Positions 7,812 to 17,246 of a stretch of DNA of 64,000 bases are shown piece by piece; the first letter of the stretch is position 1, and the number at the start of each line of letters is the position of its first letter. The notes beneath the pieces were generated by a model that worked only from the letters and a program-made list of their open reading frames with translations, had not been told where the DNA came from and did no database searches. Source of the stretch: Sphaerospermopsis kisseleviana NIES-73 (lineage in GTDB: Bacteria > Cyanobacteriota > Cyanobacteriia > Cyanobacteriales > Nostocaceae); NCBI RefSeq assembly GCF_002368075.1, contig NZ_AP018314.1, positions 2,961,278 through 3,025,277 on the forward strand, in the 5' to 3' direction. The position numbers and the translations under genes were made by a program.

Positions 7812-7976
7812 ATGAATGACTTAATTAGAATCGTAATAGCAATCTTTTTACCACCTTTGGGAGTATTTTTACAAGTTGGTTTTGGCAAAGATTTTTGGAT
7901 TAATTTACTGTTAACAATTTTTGGTTTTTACATTTTGGGTATTGTTCACGCAGTTTGGGTAATTGCGAAGAAGTAA
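7812..7976 (+). CDS. YqaE/Pmp3-family small membrane protein
   Basis: A 54-residue protein made almost entirely of two membrane helices (IRIVIAIFLPPLGVFLQVG and FWINLLLTIFGFYILGIVHAVWVI). It has the P-P-L-G-V motif of the YqaE/Pmp3 (UPF0057) family, which affects membrane potential and salt or cold stress tolerance in other organisms. The start at 7812 is chosen because AGGAGAG lies nine bases upstream. The longer in-frame frame beginning at 7668 reads through a tandem repeat. Confidence 0.88.
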   Translation: MNDLIRIVIAIFLPPLGVFLQVGFGKDFWINLLLTIFGFYILGIVHAVWVIAKK

Positions 7977-8056
7977 TTATGGCAGAGGGATAGGCGATAT
8001 TTTCCTATCTCTCTATTTATTTAAACACTTGAAAAATTCTCACAAAAAGCCAGAAT

Positions 8057-8707
8057 ATGAAGGTAAAATATCCTATTAATTTTCACAAAGGTCTAACTTT
8101 TTTTATAGTGTTAGGACTAATGTTTTTCTACCATAACTTTACTATTGGAGCTTGGGTTTATCTTGCCCTTCATGGTACTTATGGTTTTCTTTGGTTACTA
8201 AAAGATCGTATTTTCCCAGATAAACAATGGGAACAAGAAATTCCCAATTTGATGGGAATTATTACCTTTATACTACTTGGCTTATATTGGGTAGCACCAT
8301 TTATTCTTATTAGCAGTGGTACTGTTCCACCTTTACCGTTAGTAACTGCGGCTATTTCTTTAAATATTGTGGGAGTGTTTTTACACTTTGCTAGTGATGC
8401 TCAAAAATACTATACACTCAAATACAAAACTGGACTAATTACAGAAGGTTTCTTTGCTAGATGTCGTAATACTAATTACTTGGGAGAAGTCTTGATTTAT
8501 CTAGCATTTGCCATGTTAGCACAGCATTGGCTACCTTTTTTAATTCTGGGGTTATTTATAGCCATGATATTTGTTCCCAATATGCGGAAAAAAGATCAAT
8601 CTTTGTCTCGATATCCTGAGTTTGAAGAATATAAAGAAAGTTCTGGTTTGCTGTTTCCTAAACTATTTATTTCCAGGAATCTCAATAAAGAAGAAACAAC
8701 AGCTTAA
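8057..8707 (+). CDS. DUF1295/isoprenylcysteine methyltransferase-like membrane protein
   Basis: A 216-residue integral membrane protein with about five or six hydrophobic helices. The C-terminal part (about residues 125-200) has the layout of the steroid 5-alpha-reductase / ICMT-like / DUF1295 superfamily: KTGLITEGFFARCRNTNYLGE, then a helix, then a basic stretch and RYPEFEEYKESS. These enzymes act on lipid-like substrates in the membrane using NADPH or SAM; the substrate here is not known. It stands alone; the next gene is 82 bp downstream. Confidence 0.75.
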   Translation: MKVKYPINFHKGLTFFIVLGLMFFYHNFTIGAWVYLALHGTYGFLWLLKDRIFPDKQWEQEIPNLMGIITFILLGLYWVAPFILISSGTVPPLPLVTAAISLNIVGVFLHFASDAQKYYTLKYKTGLITEGFFARCRNTNYLGEVLIYLAFAMLAQHWLPFLILGLFIAMIFVPNMRKKDQSLSRYPEFEEYKESSGLLFPKLFISRNLNKEETTA

Positions 8708-8789
8708 AGCGAAATTGATTTGCTATAGAGTGAATCCATAAATATAGACAAATATAGACTTTTTACCTGTTTTCCAGGGGGAGAGTTTT

Positions 8790-9197
8790 ATGAATTATAA
8801 AGCAATAACATTAGCGGCAATTTTGGGGATTTCTACACCTGCAATTATAGATGTAGCAATGCCTCAACCTGCGCTGGCACAAAAATTTAATTATCCCAAG
8901 GGACATTTTGCTGATAAAGACTGGGAAGTAAGTTTGTCTTTTGATAATAATGTCTATTACTATTATGGAGAAAATCGCCGTAATCGTAATTCCAACATTA
9001 ATCTATCTGGTGCTGTAACTTCAGGTACTAATGATCGGCAAGTTTATACTGGGAATAATAATGGTATGAAATATCGAGTAACTTGGCGACCTAGTGATCC
9101 TAATTTTATTCGGTTAGAGGTGGTTAATCCTGGTGGGAAGGTGATTTTAAATCGCATACTTCAGGCTATTAACTATGATGATGCGATCTCTCCATAG
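8790..9197 (+). CDS. Exported protein of unknown function
   Basis: A 135-residue protein with a signal peptide (ITLAAILGISTPAIIDVAMPQPALA, cleavage likely after ALA at about residue 30). The mature part is rich in asparagine, tyrosine and aromatic residues (VYYYYGENRRNRNSNINL) and predicted beta-rich. No family is recognised. A GGGGGAGAG ribosome binding site precedes the ATG. It is probably a periplasmic or extracellular small protein. Confidence 0.65.
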   Translation: MNYKAITLAAILGISTPAIIDVAMPQPALAQKFNYPKGHFADKDWEVSLSFDNNVYYYYGENRRNRNSNINLSGAVTSGTNDRQVYTGNNNGMKYRVTWRPSDPNFIRLEVVNPGGKVILNRILQAINYDDAISP

Positions 9198-9331
9198 ATT
9201 AAGTTTGGGTTTGATGATATTGGGTAATTGGTGAGAACTAATTACCTGTTTTTATTGGTGTTAATAAAAATCACTGTTATTAATTATATTTAAATATACA
9301 TAAATACTCAATTAATGAGTATATACATTTT

Positions 9332-9366
9332 AAACCCATATCATTATACTTACTGATGTGGGTTAT
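9332..9366. terminator. Hairpin downstream of the exported protein gene
   Basis: The inverted repeat AACCCATATCA ... TGATGTGGGTT, with a nearby AT-rich flank, lies between two plus-strand genes. It could act as a terminator, but the T-run is weak. Confidence 0.4.
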
Positions 9367-9477
9367 ATCTAAACAAGTTAATAATTTGACAAGATGATAG
9401 GTTTTGTGTTAAGTTGACAACGAAAACAATTTAATCATTTAAAAATACTACCGTTTTGAATTTGAAGGTATTTAGGT

Positions 9478-11472
9478 ATGAAGAGGATCAATAATTCATC
9501 TGACTTGTTTAGTCTTAACCGTCGGATGTTTTTAAATCTGCTGGTTTCTAGTGTTGGAGTTTATTTAACTAAAGATGTAATTTTTCCAGAAATTGCGAGT
9601 GCGAATGATGATAGTTTCCAGGAAAAATATCATGTTTTTGTTCCTTATGATATTGCTAGAAGGGGTGGTATTCAAAACGTTACTTTGAGGTCTGGAGATT
9701 CTTATAAGTTAACAATCCCCCCAAGAATTATTGAAAATAACACCATTTCTATTCCTAAAATTGGGTTGCAAGGTAATGATGTTACTTTCATTTTTCATAG
9801 TTTATATGATCCCGATGTGAGAATAGCTGATAAGATTTATAAAGAAATAGACAATGCTGATTTTATTCGTAAAGATGCCACCAAATCCCAAGTAAAGGAA
9901 ATTTATGAATTAGTTGAAGATAGTGAATATATAAAAGATACTATTTCTCTGGATTTATTGCAATATTTGGTAGCTTCATCTAACTTAGATGAACAAATTC
10001 GACAAAGGTATGAAATAGCTCATCAAACTTGTCTATTAAATATCATTGAAAAAGCGATTGAAACAGCACTAGCTAAATCTCAACTCTCTGAAGATGGAAA
10101 GAAAAGAATTAGAGGTACATATCAATATGTGAGAGCTTCAGAACCAGTGCCTGATTTTAGTTATCTAGAAGATTTAGAAGCTATTATTGCTGGTTCAGAT
10201 ATTCCTATGTCCATTAAAAATATCTATTCACTTGCAAGTGCTAAATCGAGAGCTTTTACTGTAGATGTAATTATTGTTAAATTAATTCAAGATAATCAAT
10301 ACTTAAGTTTGCAAAATAAAGAAACCTATTTACGAACTTACAAAGAAATTCGGGCTGGTCAAAAAATATCTGATCAAAATACTTTGCAACTTCTAAATTT
10401 ATTTATTTTAGGTTCTAATATTTCATATAGTAGCAAAGTAGTTTATTTAATGGCACAGAATATCTTTGCGGAAAAGGATGCCGAATCTGCCAACAAAAAC
10501 TTTGGTGGAGTTAAAAGTGTAGCTAATTTCGTTACTAAAGCAGGTAGCAATATTGTACCTATAGGTCAGGGAGTTCTCAATGTTTTAGGAGCACAAACAG
10601 CGACAGGTGTAGCTATTAGTAGTTTGAGTGGAGGAGCATCTACCACAGCAACTTTAGTATACTTAGGAGGAGGTTCTGTAGCTGCTGGTGGTTTGGGAAT
10701 GCTAGGAGGTTTAGCAGTAGTTACTGGGGGAGCAGCTTTAATAGGTGCAGCTGGACTATTATCTGTTGCACTTGTGTCTCAAATGGATGCAGAAGATTAT
10801 AAGAATTTAGGAATTGCTACAACAACAGGAACTTTAACTGGTGCAGGTGCGGTTCTCATTGCTTGGACTGCTGCTTCTATGTTGGAGGTAGCAGGTACGT
10901 TATCAGGAGCAGCTGCTATTACTACAATTATTTCAGCTTTAGGAGGACTAAGTGTTATTACAGGAGGTGCATCTTTAATAGCATTTGGTGCAGGTTTTGT
11001 AGTGTGGTCATTTCTCAAAGGACAAAAACATCGAGATGCAAATATACTACATCAACTGGAATCAAGATTGTATACTTTAACGGAAATTCCAGCTGATCCT
11101 GAGCTAAAAGATTTTATAGGGTTTCTTGACAAGGAATTAAATCAAGATTCTCATATAAAAGGATTTTTAATTGCTCCTAATATTCCTATAGATAAGCTAT
11201 CCAATGCTATATCTAGCTATGCAGATTCACTACTTGAAGCTGATGAAAAAATATTAGCAATGAAAAATACTGGTTTTTGGAATGATGGGAAGGAAGGTAT
11301 TATTTTAACTAACAAAAAACTAATTTGGAAAAATGGATGGTCAGAACCTGAATTTATTGCTTTTTATGCAATATCTGAATATCGAAAATTACCACAACTT
11401 GCTACAGATGAAGAAAATACATATTTTTATCAACTCGCACAAAAAATAGGTAAAAATTACAGTAATCTTTAA
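9478..11472 (+). CDS. Large exported glycine/alanine-rich protein, unknown
   Basis: A 664-residue protein I cannot assign. An N-terminal RR-containing signal-like segment (LNRRMFLNLLVSSVGVYL) resembles a Tat signal. Residues about 45-340 are helical and polar. Residues about 342-515 are extremely rich in G, A, S and T with several hydrophobic stretches (LGMLGGLAVVTGGAALIGAAG, AALGGLSVITGGASL-like repeats), as in glycine-zipper membrane segments of pore-formers. The last 110 residues contain a pattern resembling a bacterial PH-like domain (DEKILAMKNTGFW...GIILTNKKLIWKNGW). It is followed by a good terminator, so it is a single gene. A toxin-like or membrane-remodelling role is only a guess. 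Confidence 0.55.
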   Translation: MKRINNSSDLFSLNRRMFLNLLVSSVGVYLTKDVIFPEIASANDDSFQEKYHVFVPYDIARRGGIQNVTLRSGDSYKLTIPPRIIENNTISIPKIGLQGNDVTFIFHSLYDPDVRIADKIYKEIDNADFIRKDATKSQVKEIYELVEDSEYIKDTISLDLLQYLVASSNLDEQIRQRYEIAHQTCLLNIIEKAIETALAKSQLSEDGKKRIRGTYQYVRASEPVPDFSYLEDLEAIIAGSDIPMSIKNIYSLASAKSRAFTVDVIIVKLIQDNQYLSLQNKETYLRTYKEIRAGQKISDQNTLQLLNLFILGSNISYSSKVVYLMAQNIFAEKDAESANKNFGGVKSVANFVTKAGSNIVPIGQGVLNVLGAQTATGVAISSLSGGASTTATLVYLGGGSVAAGGLGMLGGLAVVTGGAALIGAAGLLSVALVSQMDAEDYKNLGIATTTGTLTGAGAVLIAWTAASMLEVAGTLSGAAAITTIISALGGLSVITGGASLIAFGAGFVVWSFLKGQKHRDANILHQLESRLYTLTEIPADPELKDFIGFLDKELNQDSHIKGFLIAPNIPIDKLSNAISSYADSLLEADEKILAMKNTGFWNDGKEGIILTNKKLIWKNGWSEPEFIAFYAISEYRKLPQLATDEENTYFYQLAQKIGKNYSNL

Positions 11473-11524
11473 AATCTAGGTTGTAAATCTAGTTTTTGTA
11501 AATTTACCAAAAATATAATGTAGT

Positions 11525-11546
11525 GTGGGCAAAATGCCCACTTTTG
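11525..11546 (+). terminator. Rho-independent terminator after the glycine-rich gene
   Basis: GTGGGC AAAAT GCCCAC followed by TTTT, 52 bp after the stop codon. Confidence 0.75.
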
Positions 11547-11731
11547 ATTAGTTATTGACAGTGATTCAACTTGCTAAGTAAACTTCCAAACTTGCATCAT
11601 TCATGTGTGTTTCCGTGAAAAAATTCCTCAAATAACTGAAAGAATTTATAAAAGGCTTCTTTTTCATCATTGGAAGTTTATTAAAAAAAATATGTTATAA
11701 TATACCCACATAAAATCAACATCACAAAACT

Positions 11732-11947
11732 ATGAAAAAAATAGAAATTGAACTTGATCAAGCAACTTACGACAAAATAGAACAATTGACACAAACTCAT
11801 CATTGTCAAGTTTCAGATTTAATCAAAGCCATGATTGAGCAACTAACTAAACCGGAAATAATCAATAATTCATTTATTGGTGAATGGTCTAATGATGCTG
11901 ACTTAGTAGATAAAATGGTTGAAGATATTTTACAACATAGAAGTTAA
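11732..11947 (+). CDS. Antitoxin-like protein of VapBC module 1
   Basis: A 71-residue protein. Its N-terminal half (KIEIELDQATYDKIEQLTQTH) has the beta-strand plus helix layout of ribbon-helix-helix antitoxins, and its acidic C-terminus could wrap the toxin. It lies 17 nt upstream of a PIN-domain gene in the same direction, the usual antitoxin-toxin order. A TATAAT is present at 11696-11701, about 30 bp before the ATG. The family is inferred from context and fold pattern. Confidence 0.65.
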   Translation: MKKIEIELDQATYDKIEQLTQTHHCQVSDLIKAMIEQLTKPEIINNSFIGEWSNDADLVDKMVEDILQHRS

Positions 11948-11964
11948 TACAAAATAATTGAGTT

Positions 11965-12384
11965 GTGAGAAAATCTTTAATTGATACAGATATAACCTCG
12001 GAAATTCGTAAAGGTAAAAATTCTAAAATAAACGCCAATGCTATTGCATACAGAGCAATATGGAAACATTATACAATTTCTGTGATTACTGTTTCCGAAA
12101 TTATCAAGGGTTGGAGAAAACTAAATCGTAATGATCGCATTCAAGAATTTTTAGCGGATTTACCTGAAATGGAAATCCTACATTTAGACCAAAAAAGTGC
12201 AGAACTTTCAGGATTGATTCATGCTGATTTAGAAAGCAGTGGACAACCTATAGGATTAGCAGATGTATTAATAGCTTCTATCGCTATCCAAAACAATTTA
12301 ATTTTAGTTACAGGTAACACTAAGCATTATCTGAAAATTCAAGCATTAGGTTATCCTTTAGTAATAGATAATTGGCGTAAATAA
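11965..12384 (+). CDS. PIN-domain toxin of VapBC module 1
   Basis: A 139-residue PIN-domain ribonuclease. Acidic residues expected of the active site are visible: D in SLIDTDITSEI (residues 8-10), E in TVSEIIKG, and D in GLADVLIAS, with TGNTKHY near the end. VapC toxins cleave tRNA or rRNA and are neutralised by the upstream antitoxin. The start is GTG at 11965. The module is separate from the second VapBC-like pair at 16.5 kb. Confidence 0.85.
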   Translation: MRKSLIDTDITSEIRKGKNSKINANAIAYRAIWKHYTISVITVSEIIKGWRKLNRNDRIQEFLADLPEMEILHLDQKSAELSGLIHADLESSGQPIGLADVLIASIAIQNNLILVTGNTKHYLKIQALGYPLVIDNWRK

Positions 12385-12451
12385 ACAATTCTAATTAATA
12401 ATTCGATAATAGGTAACAGGTAAAAACCCATTACCAATTACCTATTACCTA

Positions 12452-15400
12452 TTACCTATTAGCCAAATATTGATACATCTCCCAACGTGCATCAACTTCC
12501 GCTTGCGCTTGTGCTAACAATTGTTTAGCAATTTCCGGTTTACTCTTAATCAACATCTTAAACCGGTTCTCCTGATACATGGATTTTTCCACTGACTCAG
12601 AAGGTGCTTTCATATCCAATTGTAGGGGATTTTTACCTTCATTTTGCAATGCAGGATTATAACGATATAACAACCATCTACCAGAGTCAACTAAGGCTTT
12701 TTGTTGTTGTAAACCAGTGGTCATATCAATGCCGTGAGCAATACAATGACTATAGGCAATAATTAAGGATGGACCATCAAAAGCTTCCGCTTCTAAGAAT
12801 GCTTTTAATGTGTGTTCATCTTTTGCACCTAAAGCGACGCTGGCCACATAAACATTACCGTAAGTCATGGCCATTAAACCTAAATCTTTCTTCGCTGCGG
12901 GTTTACCACTGGCGGCAAATTTAGCGACTGCTGCGGTAGGAGTTGCTTTGGAAGATTGACCACCTGTGTTAGAATAAACTTCTGTATCCATAACCAAGAT
13001 ATTGACATTTTTACCACTGGCTAAAACGTGATCAATTCCATGAAAGTCAATGTCATAAGCCCATCCATCACCACCTACTATCCACACACTTTTCTTGACT
13101 AAATAATCAGCAAGAGATGTGAGATTTTGGATTTTAGATTTGAGATTTTGGTCATTTTGAGATGCTGAAATTTCATCTAGTTTTTGTTTGAGAACTCCAA
13201 CATTTTCCCGTTGTTCCCAAATATCTGCTTCGGTTTTTTGGGCATTTTTGAGGATATCATTTACCAAATTATCCCCAACTTCACTATTTAATTGTTGCAA
13301 TAATTCGGCTGCAAATTCCGCTTGTTTATCAATAGATAAACGATAACCAAAACCAAATTCGGCGTTATCTTCAAATAAACTATTGGACCATGCTGGACCC
13401 CTTCCTTCTGCGTTTTGAGTCCAGGGAGTTGTGGGGAGGTTTCCACCATAAATAGAAGAACAACCGGTAGCGTTAGCAATGAGTGAGCGATCGCCAAATA
13501 ATTGTGTTAATAATTTAAGATATGGCGTTTCTCCACATCCTGCACAAGCACCAGAAAATTCAAACAATGGTTCTTGCAGTTGTTGTTGACGAATTTGATT
13601 TAATTTCAACTTTCTGCGATCGGGATTTGGTAAACTTAAAAAGAAATCCCAGTTTTCCCGTTCCTGTTCTCTCAAAGGTAACTGCGGACTCATGTTGATA
13701 GCTTTTTTGCTGGGTTCTGCTTTATTTTTCGCAGGACAAACATCCACACAAATACTGCAACCTGTACAGTCTTCTGGTGCAACTTGGATAGTAAATTTCT
13801 GACCAGCAAAACTTTTATCTTTTGCATTTGCTGACTTAAAACTTGCAGGTGCATTGACTAATTTATCCGCTTCATAAGCTTTCGCACGGATAGCAGCGTG
13901 GGGACAAACCATCACACATTTACCGCATTGAACGCAGATATCCTCATCCCAAACCGGAATTTCTTCTGCAACGTTGCGTTTTTCCCATTTTGCGGTTGCA
14001 GTGGGGAAAGTTCCATCTGCGGGTAAAGCACTTACAGGTAAGTCATCACCTTCCCACACCATAATTTTACCCAAAACTTGATCCACAAATTCTGGTTTGG
14101 TGATTGGTAATTGGTAATTGGTAATTGGTGATTGCTGATTTTTCTTACTACTTGTTGTAGCAGGAATTTTGATTGCGTGGAGATTTTCTAAAGTGTTATC
14201 AACAGCTTTTAAATTCATGTTGACAACATCTGCACCTTTTTTACCATAGGTCTTTTCAATCGCTTGTTTAATTTTAGCGATCGCTTCTTTTTCTGGCAAT
14301 ACCCCCGCTAATTTAAAGAAACACACCTGCATAATCGTGTTAATTCTTCTACCCATCCCGCTATTTTTCGCCACCTGACTAGCATCAATAGCATAAACTT
14401 TCAGGTTTTTATCAATAATTTGCTGTTGCACTTTTACAGGTAAATTTTTCCAAACTTCCTTCGCAGGATAGGGACTATTTAATAAAAATGTCGCTCCGGT
14501 GGCAGCATTTTTTAAGATATCAATTGTTTCAATGAAACCCCAATGATGACAACCGATAAAATTAGCTTGGTTGATGAGATACGTTGAGCGAATTTTCTCA
14601 GCACCAAACCGCAAATGAGAAACCGTCATTGAACCAGACTTTTTAGAATCATACACAAAATAACCTTGAGCATTATTTTCTGTACCTTCCCCAATAATTT
14701 TAATTGAGTTCTTATTTGCACCTACCGTACCATCAGAACCCAAACCATAGAACATTGCACGCACAACGCTATCTGGTTCAGTAGAAAACCCAGGATCAAA
14801 ATTTACAGAAGTAAAAGTGACATCATCATTAATCCCAATAGTAAAATGATTCTTGGGTTTTGATTGACGGAGATGATCAAAAACCGCTTTTACCATTGCA
14901 GGGGTAAACTCTTTAGAAGATAACCCATATCTACCCCCGACAATTTTCGGGAAGGTGGTTTTTTTCCATCCTTCATGGATAGCTGTAACTACTTCTAAAT
15001 ATAAAGGTTCACCTGCGCTTCCTGGTTCTTTAGTTCTATCCAAAACCGCAATAGATTTGACACTATTAGGTAAAGCTTCGATAAATCTTCCCACATCAAA
15101 AGGTTGAAAAAGTCGAACTTTGATCACTCCCACTTTTTCACCTTGGTTATTCAGATAATCTACAGTTTCATGGACAGTTTCACAACCAGAACCCATGAGA
15201 ATAATTACCCGGTCTGCTTTGGGATGTCCATGATATTCATATAATTTATAATATCGTCCTGTTTGTTCTCCAAACTTGTCCATAATCCTTTGAACAATAT
15301 CAGGACAAGCATTATAATAAGGGTTTGCACCTTCACGAGATTGAAAATAAACATCGGGGTTTTGTGCTGTTCCTCTTAACACTGGTTTATCAGGAGTTAA

Positions 15401-16030
15401 ACAGCGTTGACGATGTGCAGAAACTAATTCTAAAGGTACTAATTCCCGTAAAACTTCGTCAGATAATAACTCAATTTTTTGCACTTCATGGGAAGTTCTA
15501 AACCCATCAAAAAAGTGTAAAAAAGGAACTCTGGTTTCTAAAGTTGCAGCTTGAGAAATAAGTGCAAAATCATGACTTTCTTGTACAGAAGCAGAACATA
15601 AAAATGCAAAACCTGTACTTCTAGCAGCCATCACATCACTGTGATCACCGAAAATAGATAAAGCGTGGGTAGCTAAAGAACGTGCCGAAACATGAAGGAC
15701 AAAACTGGTTAATTCTCCCGCAATTTTAAACAAATTGGGAATCATTAATAACAAACCTTGGGAAGCGGTGAAAGTTGTACTTAAAGCACCTGTTTGTAAT
15801 GCACCATGTACCGCAGCAGCAGCACCACCTTCACTTTGCATTTGGGTGACATTGGGAATTGTACCCCATAAATTAGGTTTATTTTCTGCCATCCAAGCAT
15901 CAGCCCATTCACCCATATTTGATGATGGTGTGATCGGATAAATTGCAATTACTTCATTTAATTTGTAAGCAACACGCGCAACCGCTTCATTACCATCAAT
16001 TGCGGCATAAGATTTAGCTAATTTAGCCAT
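12452..16030 (-). CDS. nifJ: Pyruvate:ferredoxin (flavodoxin) oxidoreductase NifJ
   Basis: A 1192-residue single-chain PFOR. It oxidises pyruvate to acetyl-CoA and CO2 and reduces ferredoxin or flavodoxin, for example to feed nitrogenase or fermentation. It shows the N-terminal pyruvate domain (DGNEAVARVAYKLNEVIAIYPITPSS), two 4Fe-4S motifs (CVQCGKCVMVCP and CTGCSICVDVCP), the cysteine motif GACAGCGETPYLKL and the thiamine diphosphate motif GGDGWAYDIDFHGIDHVLASG. A good AGGAAG precedes the ATG. Two in-frame pieces of dispersed repeat are embedded, at about 14101-14140 (ITNYQLPIT) and about 13126-13165 (QNDQNLKSKIQNL). Both fall where a linker or a variable loop is expected, so activity is probably kept. 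Confidence 0.95.
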   Translation of the reverse strand: MAKLAKSYAAIDGNEAVARVAYKLNEVIAIYPITPSSNMGEWADAWMAENKPNLWGTIPNVTQMQSEGGAAAAVHGALQTGALSTTFTASQGLLLMIPNLFKIAGELTSFVLHVSARSLATHALSIFGDHSDVMAARSTGFAFLCSASVQESHDFALISQAATLETRVPFLHFFDGFRTSHEVQKIELLSDEVLRELVPLELVSAHRQRCLTPDKPVLRGTAQNPDVYFQSREGANPYYNACPDIVQRIMDKFGEQTGRYYKLYEYHGHPKADRVIILMGSGCETVHETVDYLNNQGEKVGVIKVRLFQPFDVGRFIEALPNSVKSIAVLDRTKEPGSAGEPLYLEVVTAIHEGWKKTTFPKIVGGRYGLSSKEFTPAMVKAVFDHLRQSKPKNHFTIGINDDVTFTSVNFDPGFSTEPDSVVRAMFYGLGSDGTVGANKNSIKIIGEGTENNAQGYFVYDSKKSGSMTVSHLRFGAEKIRSTYLINQANFIGCHHWGFIETIDILKNAATGATFLLNSPYPAKEVWKNLPVKVQQQIIDKNLKVYAIDASQVAKNSGMGRRINTIMQVCFFKLAGVLPEKEAIAKIKQAIEKTYGKKGADVVNMNLKAVDNTLENLHAIKIPATTSSKKNQQSPITNYQLPITKPEFVDQVLGKIMVWEGDDLPVSALPADGTFPTATAKWEKRNVAEEIPVWDEDICVQCGKCVMVCPHAAIRAKAYEADKLVNAPASFKSANAKDKSFAGQKFTIQVAPEDCTGCSICVDVCPAKNKAEPSKKAINMSPQLPLREQERENWDFFLSLPNPDRRKLKLNQIRQQQLQEPLFEFSGACAGCGETPYLKLLTQLFGDRSLIANATGCSSIYGGNLPTTPWTQNAEGRGPAWSNSLFEDNAEFGFGYRLSIDKQAEFAAELLQQLNSEVGDNLVNDILKNAQKTEADIWEQRENVGVLKQKLDEISASQNDQNLKSKIQNLTSLADYLVKKSVWIVGGDGWAYDIDFHGIDHVLASGKNVNILVMDTEVYSNTGGQSSKATPTAAVAKFAASGKPAAKKDLGLMAMTYGNVYVASVALGAKDEHTLKAFLEAEAFDGPSLIIAYSHCIAHGIDMTTGLQQQKALVDSGRWLLYRYNPALQNEGKNPLQLDMKAPSESVEKSMYQENRFKMLIKSKPEIAKQLLAQAQAEVDARWEMYQYLANR
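14101..14137. repeat. Heptamer STRR inside nifJ
   Basis: Tandem ATTGGTA heptamers read in frame as ITNYQLPIT in the linker between the pyruvate-domain half and the ferredoxin-like domain. Related units occur in intergenic sequence at about 12413-12460 and 23191. Confidence 0.8.
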
Positions 16031-16539
16031 GATTTTTCTTCCTGTGTCTTTTGTGGTTATTTCAAATTTACGCAGATCATCCTAAAATATAAGATTTGAA
16101 ACTTGCTAAACTCAGGAAGTAATTTTGTTATATTTTCTACTTTTTTAAAGCTCACGCAGAGGCGCAGAGGCGCAAAGGAGGAGTTTTTTAAAAATATATG
16201 AAATTTGCTGTAATTACGAATTATTAATTATTGTAGCAGATGGTGAAAAATGAGGCTATTTGTATATTAATGATGTACTCAAGATGGGAAATGTTTGATT
16301 TGTTAAAGTTGACTGATTTTCAAGGGGTGGGGGTGCGGGTTTTTGGTAAAATCAGTTTGACGCTGTTGGGTTTTTGTGGGTATAATTAAATTATATTTTT
16401 CTGTGTTTTTACATATTCCAGGTAAATTATGAATTTTCCAGATCCAGAAATTGAACCCTAGATGTTTATTAGGAATATCGACATATATTTTATTTTCTAT
16501 GCTAAAATATTATCTATCCTAAAAAAAGAGGTAAAGAAT
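16031..16539. other. Gene-free stretch upstream of nifJ and VapBC module 2
   Basis: The 509 bp between divergent nifJ and the second VapBC-like pair show no gene. A common interspersed block 'cgcagaggcgcagaggcgca' is at about 16146-16173. The nifJ promoter must lie here, but no clear operator was seen. Confidence 0.6.
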
Positions 16540-16836
16540 ATGAGCAACACATCTATTCAAGAACAAACAACCTATAAACGAATTTCTGCAATTGTGGAAA
16601 ATTTGATTGCTAATAACAGTGTATATCAAGAAAGGTTAGAAAGAGAACAGATGATTGAAAAAATGTATGAACTGTTTACTCGACCAAATTTAGGAGACGA
16701 TGTAGAAACCATAGCTGATGATGACTTAACAGCAAGAATTAGTAAAATTTTAGCTTTAGAAGCAATAAGTGGTTTATTGAATGATTTAACACCAGAAGAA
16801 ATGGCAATATTTGATGAAGCAGTAAAACGGAAATAA
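16540..16836 (+). CDS. Antitoxin-like protein of VapBC module 2
   Basis: A 98-residue acidic, helical protein (MSNTSIQEQTTYKRISAI...). The start at 16540 is preferred because GAGG lies about nine bases upstream; the longer frame from 16462 is hydrophobic and lacks one. It is placed 11 nt before a PIN-domain gene, so it is probably the cognate antitoxin. I do not recognise the DNA-binding family; the C-terminal helix (LTPEEMAIFDEAVKRK) resembles a toxin-wrapping tail. Confidence 0.6.
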   Translation: MSNTSIQEQTTYKRISAIVENLIANNSVYQERLEREQMIEKMYELFTRPNLGDDVETIADDDLTARISKILALEAISGLLNDLTPEEMAIFDEAVKRK

Positions 16837-16847
16837 ATAACAAAAAC

Positions 16848-17246
16848 ATGGGATATCTACTAGATACAAATATTGTTTCAGCAATTCTCAAAGAAAATCC
16901 AAAAGCAAATAATCGGTTAAAAATGTTAAATCGCCAAAATGAGCAAGTTTTTATTAGTGCGATGACTTACTATGAAATTGAGCGAGGACTTTTAGCTGTT
17001 AAAGCCGTGAGAAAATTATCAGACTTTGAAAACTGGGTGAAAAAATACCAAGTATTGCTATTAGATGATATGGCGATTTTTAAAAAAGCATCAGAAATTT
17101 ATGCTGACTTAAAACAAAGAGGTTTACCAATACAAGATGCAGATATATTTATAGCAGCTACCGCAATAATTCACGATTTAACCTTAGTTTCCCATGATTC
17201 CGATTTATCAAGAATCACAGGATTAAAATTAGAAAATTGGTTATAG
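16848..17246 (+). CDS. PIN-domain toxin (VapC-like) of module 2
   Basis: A 132-residue PIN-domain protein. Typical VapC residues are visible: LLDTNIVSAIL at the N-terminus (D6), E in YYEIERGLL, D in QDADIFIAATAI and D in SHDSDLSRI. It is expected to be a ribonuclease toxin inhibited by the upstream small protein. It is more canonical than the toxin at 11965, so the two modules are not recent duplicates. Confidence 0.9.
   Translation: MGYLLDTNIVSAILKENPKANNRLKMLNRQNEQVFISAMTYYEIERGLLAVKAVRKLSDFENWVKKYQVLLLDDMAIFKKASEIYADLKQRGLPIQDADIFIAATAIIHDLTLVSHDSDLSRITGLKLENWL

Noticed and set aside
7812-7976. 102-codon version of the YqaE-like gene starting at 7668
   Set aside because: The extra N-terminus reads through a 13-bp tandem repeat, and a good ribosome binding site precedes the internal ATG.
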